This document shows, one piece after another, positions 5,731-7,071 of a stretch of DNA of 7,071 nt. This DNA comes from a bacterium. GTDB taxonomy: Bacteria > Chloroflexota > Dormibacteria > UBA8260 > Bog-877. A program made the translations under genes and the position numbers. The notes beneath the pieces are model-generated. The model was not told the DNA's origin. It did no database searches and saw only the letters and a program-made list of their open reading frames with translations. The stretch lies in NCBI GenBank assembly GCA_021791455.1, contig JAJYWM010000440.1, positions 1 through 7,071 of the forward strand, read 5' to 3'. How positions within the stretch are numbered: the stretch's first letter is position 1; the number at the start of each line of letters is the position of its first letter.

Positions 5731-6024
5731 ATGCGCGCAGTGAGCAAGGGCAGGTCGGCGCTGTTGCTGGTCGTGATCCCCACGGCAGTGATAGCGCCCG
5801 CAGTGATGGTCTTGGTTGCCGTGTTTGGCTTCCGAGGGAGCGTGAAGGGCTATGCGGTCGGGTTCGGAGTCGGCGTCCTAGTCGCAGTCCCGGTGTGCCT
5901 GGCGCTGCTTTCGGTGGCGGCGGTGTCATGGGTCATGGACCGAGCTAGTCGATCCCAGTCGGCCGGGGCATCAGGCGAGCCGCCGGGCTACAGCGGGGTG
6001 GACGTGGTGGTCGAGCATGAATAA
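5731..6024 (+). CDS. Small two-helix membrane protein, unknown function
   Basis: A 97-residue protein from ATG 5731 to TAA 6022-6024; an in-frame GTG at 5716 would add five residues. Residues 1-8 are basic (MRAVSKGR). A first hydrophobic helix spans about 10-33, a short basic loop FRGSVKG follows near 34-40, and a second helix spans about 42-70. The C-terminal tail of about 28 residues is polar, with SRSQSAGASGEPP and an acidic end. By the positive-inside rule both ends are probably cytoplasmic. It overlaps the next gene by eight bases (ATGAATAA), so the two are probably translated together. I do not recognise the family. Its codon use is less saturated with G and C at third positions than the operon to the left, which may mean a different origin. 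Confidence 0.68.
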   Translation: MRAVSKGRSALLLVVIPTAVIAPAVMVLVAVFGFRGSVKGYAVGFGVGVLVAVPVCLALLSVAAVSWVMDRASRSQSAGASGEPPGYSGVDVVVEHE

Positions 6025-6550
6025 CTTCACCGCCCCGACCAGCCGCTCTAGGGGATCACGGCGGGCTGTCCTGAGCGGCGTGGCGCTACGGAGGTGGTTC
6101 ATTGTTATCGGTCTGGCCCTAGCCGCGCTCTTGTCAGAAGCCATGGTGCTTGTCCAGCAGGAGTTTGCGCCCCCGACCCCGAGTAAGTGGGTGACGGAAG
6201 CCTCGGTCAGCGCCCTGAATGCTCCCCTTCAGGTGAAGGCTGGTTGGGTTGAGGTCCGGGCCAGAGTCGTGATTACCGGGCAAGGTCCGGCCTCTATCGA
6301 CTGCTCTATCGAATCAGTCCCGGCGACCCTGATCGTGGGAGCGTCTGAGGTCGGTGGAGCAGGGTCAATGAGTTTCGGCAGCGGGCCGTACTTCTTGCGG
6401 TCACCGGTCTCGGCCCTATTGACATGTAAGGCCGTTCCATCAGGGACCTTTGGTGGCGTGCGGCTAACCGTTCGCACGCCCGTCGATTGGCAGGGAGCAC
6501 CATGGTACCCGGACCTGAATCAGTGGGTAAGCGGAACTTTGGGGCGCTGA
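6017..6550 (+). CDS. Membrane-anchored protein with an extracytoplasmic domain, unknown function
   Basis: A 177-residue protein beginning at the ATG that overlaps the previous stop. Residues 1-26 are positively charged (SRSRGSRR, LRR), one hydrophobic helix spans about 27-47, and about 130 residues follow outside. There is no lipobox cysteine, and no signal-peptidase site is obvious, so a signal anchor with the C-terminus outside is likely. The outer part is rich in alternating hydrophobic and polar strands (VEVRARVVITG, ATLIVGASEV, GVRLTVRTPVDW), which suggests a beta-sandwich. It has two cysteines, C96 and C137, that could form a disulfide. No catalytic motif or known family is recognised. 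Overlap with the small membrane protein implies a two-protein envelope unit. Codon use is less GC-extreme than in the minus-strand operon. Confidence 0.72.
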   Translation: MNNFTAPTSRSRGSRRAVLSGVALRRWFIVIGLALAALLSEAMVLVQQEFAPPTPSKWVTEASVSALNAPLQVKAGWVEVRARVVITGQGPASIDCSIESVPATLIVGASEVGGAGSMSFGSGPYFLRSPVSALLTCKAVPSGTFGGVRLTVRTPVDWQGAPWYPDLNQWVSGTLGR

Positions 6551-6632
6551 GAGGGGGTTTCGCGCGGGTTTACGCTGTGCTGATGGGGGTTGTTGCGACT
6601 TCGGGTGGTTACAAGTGTAGACAAGAAGGCTC

Positions 6633-6661
6633 TTGACAATAGACGCGGGTTGTGGCACAAT
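6633..6661 (+). promoter_or_regulatory. Sigma-70-type promoter of the transposase gene
   Basis: A perfect -35 TTGACA (6633-6638), a 17-base spacer and -10 CACAAT (6656-6661; four of six match TATAAT). Transcription would begin six or seven bases further on, at or next to the G of the GTG start at 6668, so the mRNA would be leaderless. An imperfect inverted repeat, GACAAGA-AGGC-TCTTGAC (6620-6637, one mismatched pair), overlaps the -35 and could be an operator. Confidence 0.72.
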
Positions 6662-6667
6662 GCTCTC

Positions 6668-7071
6668 GTGACGCGCCGAGCTGAGGCTGTCCATGTCGCG
6701 TGGATCCGTCGTCAATACAAGGGCCGGGTCTACCGGTACCCTCTGCTCCGCCGCTCCTACCGTGAGAATGGCAAGGTCAAGAACCACACCTTGGCCAACC
6801 TCTCCCACCTCCCGGAAGAGACCGTCGAGCTGGTGCGCCGCAGCCTGGCCGGAGAGAAGTTCCTGGCCGGCCAGGAGCTGCACATCCGCCGCAGCCGCCC
6901 CCATGGGCATGTGCTCGCCGTCGCCCAGACCATGCGCAATCTGGGGGTTGCCGAGCTGCTCGACCGGGCCAAGTCCCGGCAACGAGATCTGGTGCTGGCA
7001 TTGATCTGTGCTCGAGTGGTCGAGCCCCACTCCAAGCTGGCCACCACCCGCAGCTGGGGACAGTCCACCTT
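6668..7071 (+). CDS. IS1634-family transposase, N-terminal part; 3' end outside window
   Basis: GTG at 6668 opens a frame that runs to the right edge (134 codons plus two bases). The protein has the typical start of IS1634-type transposases: a short basic lead, YPLLRRSYRENGKVKNHTLANLSHLP near residues 24-49, then an ELVRRSLAGE helix, SRPHGHVLAVAQTMRNLG near 75-92, and the RDLVLALICARVVEPHSKLATTRSWG segment near 106-131. The DDE catalytic residues lie further downstream and are not seen, so intactness cannot be judged. The GTG was chosen because the promoter just upstream puts the transcription start on it; the frame is open further upstream, but that DNA is the promoter. No Shine-Dalgarno sequence precedes it, as expected of a leaderless gene. 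Family members are usually 500-600 residues. Confidence 0.88.
   Translation, partial: MTRRAEAVHVAWIRRQYKGRVYRYPLLRRSYRENGKVKNHTLANLSHLPEETVELVRRSLAGEKFLAGQELHIRRSRPHGHVLAVAQTMRNLGVAELLDRAKSRQRDLVLALICARVVEPHSKLATTRSWGQST

Larger units (their letters stand above)
6551..7071 (+). mobile_element. Left part of an IS1634-type insertion sequence; left end not defined
   Basis: The transposase start and its promoter lie here and the element runs off the right edge. The left terminal repeat must lie between the stop at 6550 and the promoter at 6633, but without the right end it cannot be placed. The boundary given is only the outer limit. The 117 bases from 6551 to 6667 hold no other gene. Confidence 0.55.

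Noticed and set aside
6464..7030. Minus-strand 188-codon frame opposite the transposase
   Set aside because: The plus strand encodes a clear IS1634-type transposase with its own promoter; the minus frame is its complement.

Overview
The window is GC-rich with dense, overlapping reading frames, GTG starts and one apparently leaderless promoter. This suggests a high-GC bacterium, most likely an actinobacterium. It looks like accessory DNA: part of a conflict-type helicase, a recombinase operon, two broken genes and the start of an insertion sequence. There are no RNA genes and no CRISPR array.

Layout. (1) 2-1153 (+): C-terminal part of a superfamily 2 helicase cut by the left edge. Its sequence is very like the helicase module of TOTE-type conflict proteins, where an archaeo-eukaryotic primase domain usually lies N-terminal. 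(2) 1150-1385 (+): the 5' part of an arsenite methyltransferase gene (arsM-like). It overlaps the helicase stop by GTGA and is ended by an in-frame TAG and then a frameshift. (3) 1360-1659: no gene. (4) 5244 down to 1660 (-): a tight three-gene operon of a complete tyrosine recombinase, a Lon-like AAA+ ATPase without a protease domain, and a polytopic membrane protein of unknown function. The first two genes overlap by ATGA and the last two are one base apart. (5) 5245-5730: no intact gene, but a 3' remnant of a nucleotidyltransferase-like gene on the minus strand. (6) 5731-6550 (+): two overlapping genes for a small two-helix membrane protein and a membrane-anchored protein with an extracytoplasmic domain, neither recognised. 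(7) 6633-7071 (+): promoter and first 134 codons of an IS1634-type transposase, cut by the right edge.

How they may work together. The recombinase, ATPase and membrane protein are almost certainly co-transcribed and translationally coupled, so they probably form one module. A DNA recombinase joined to a Lon-type ATPase lacking its peptidase and to a membrane protein is not a combination I can match to a named system, and it is the best candidate here for something undescribed. The module is flanked by gene remnants on both sides and lies beside a probable anti-invader helicase and an insertion sequence. That fits an integrated element or defence-island setting, but no attachment-site duplication was found by eye.
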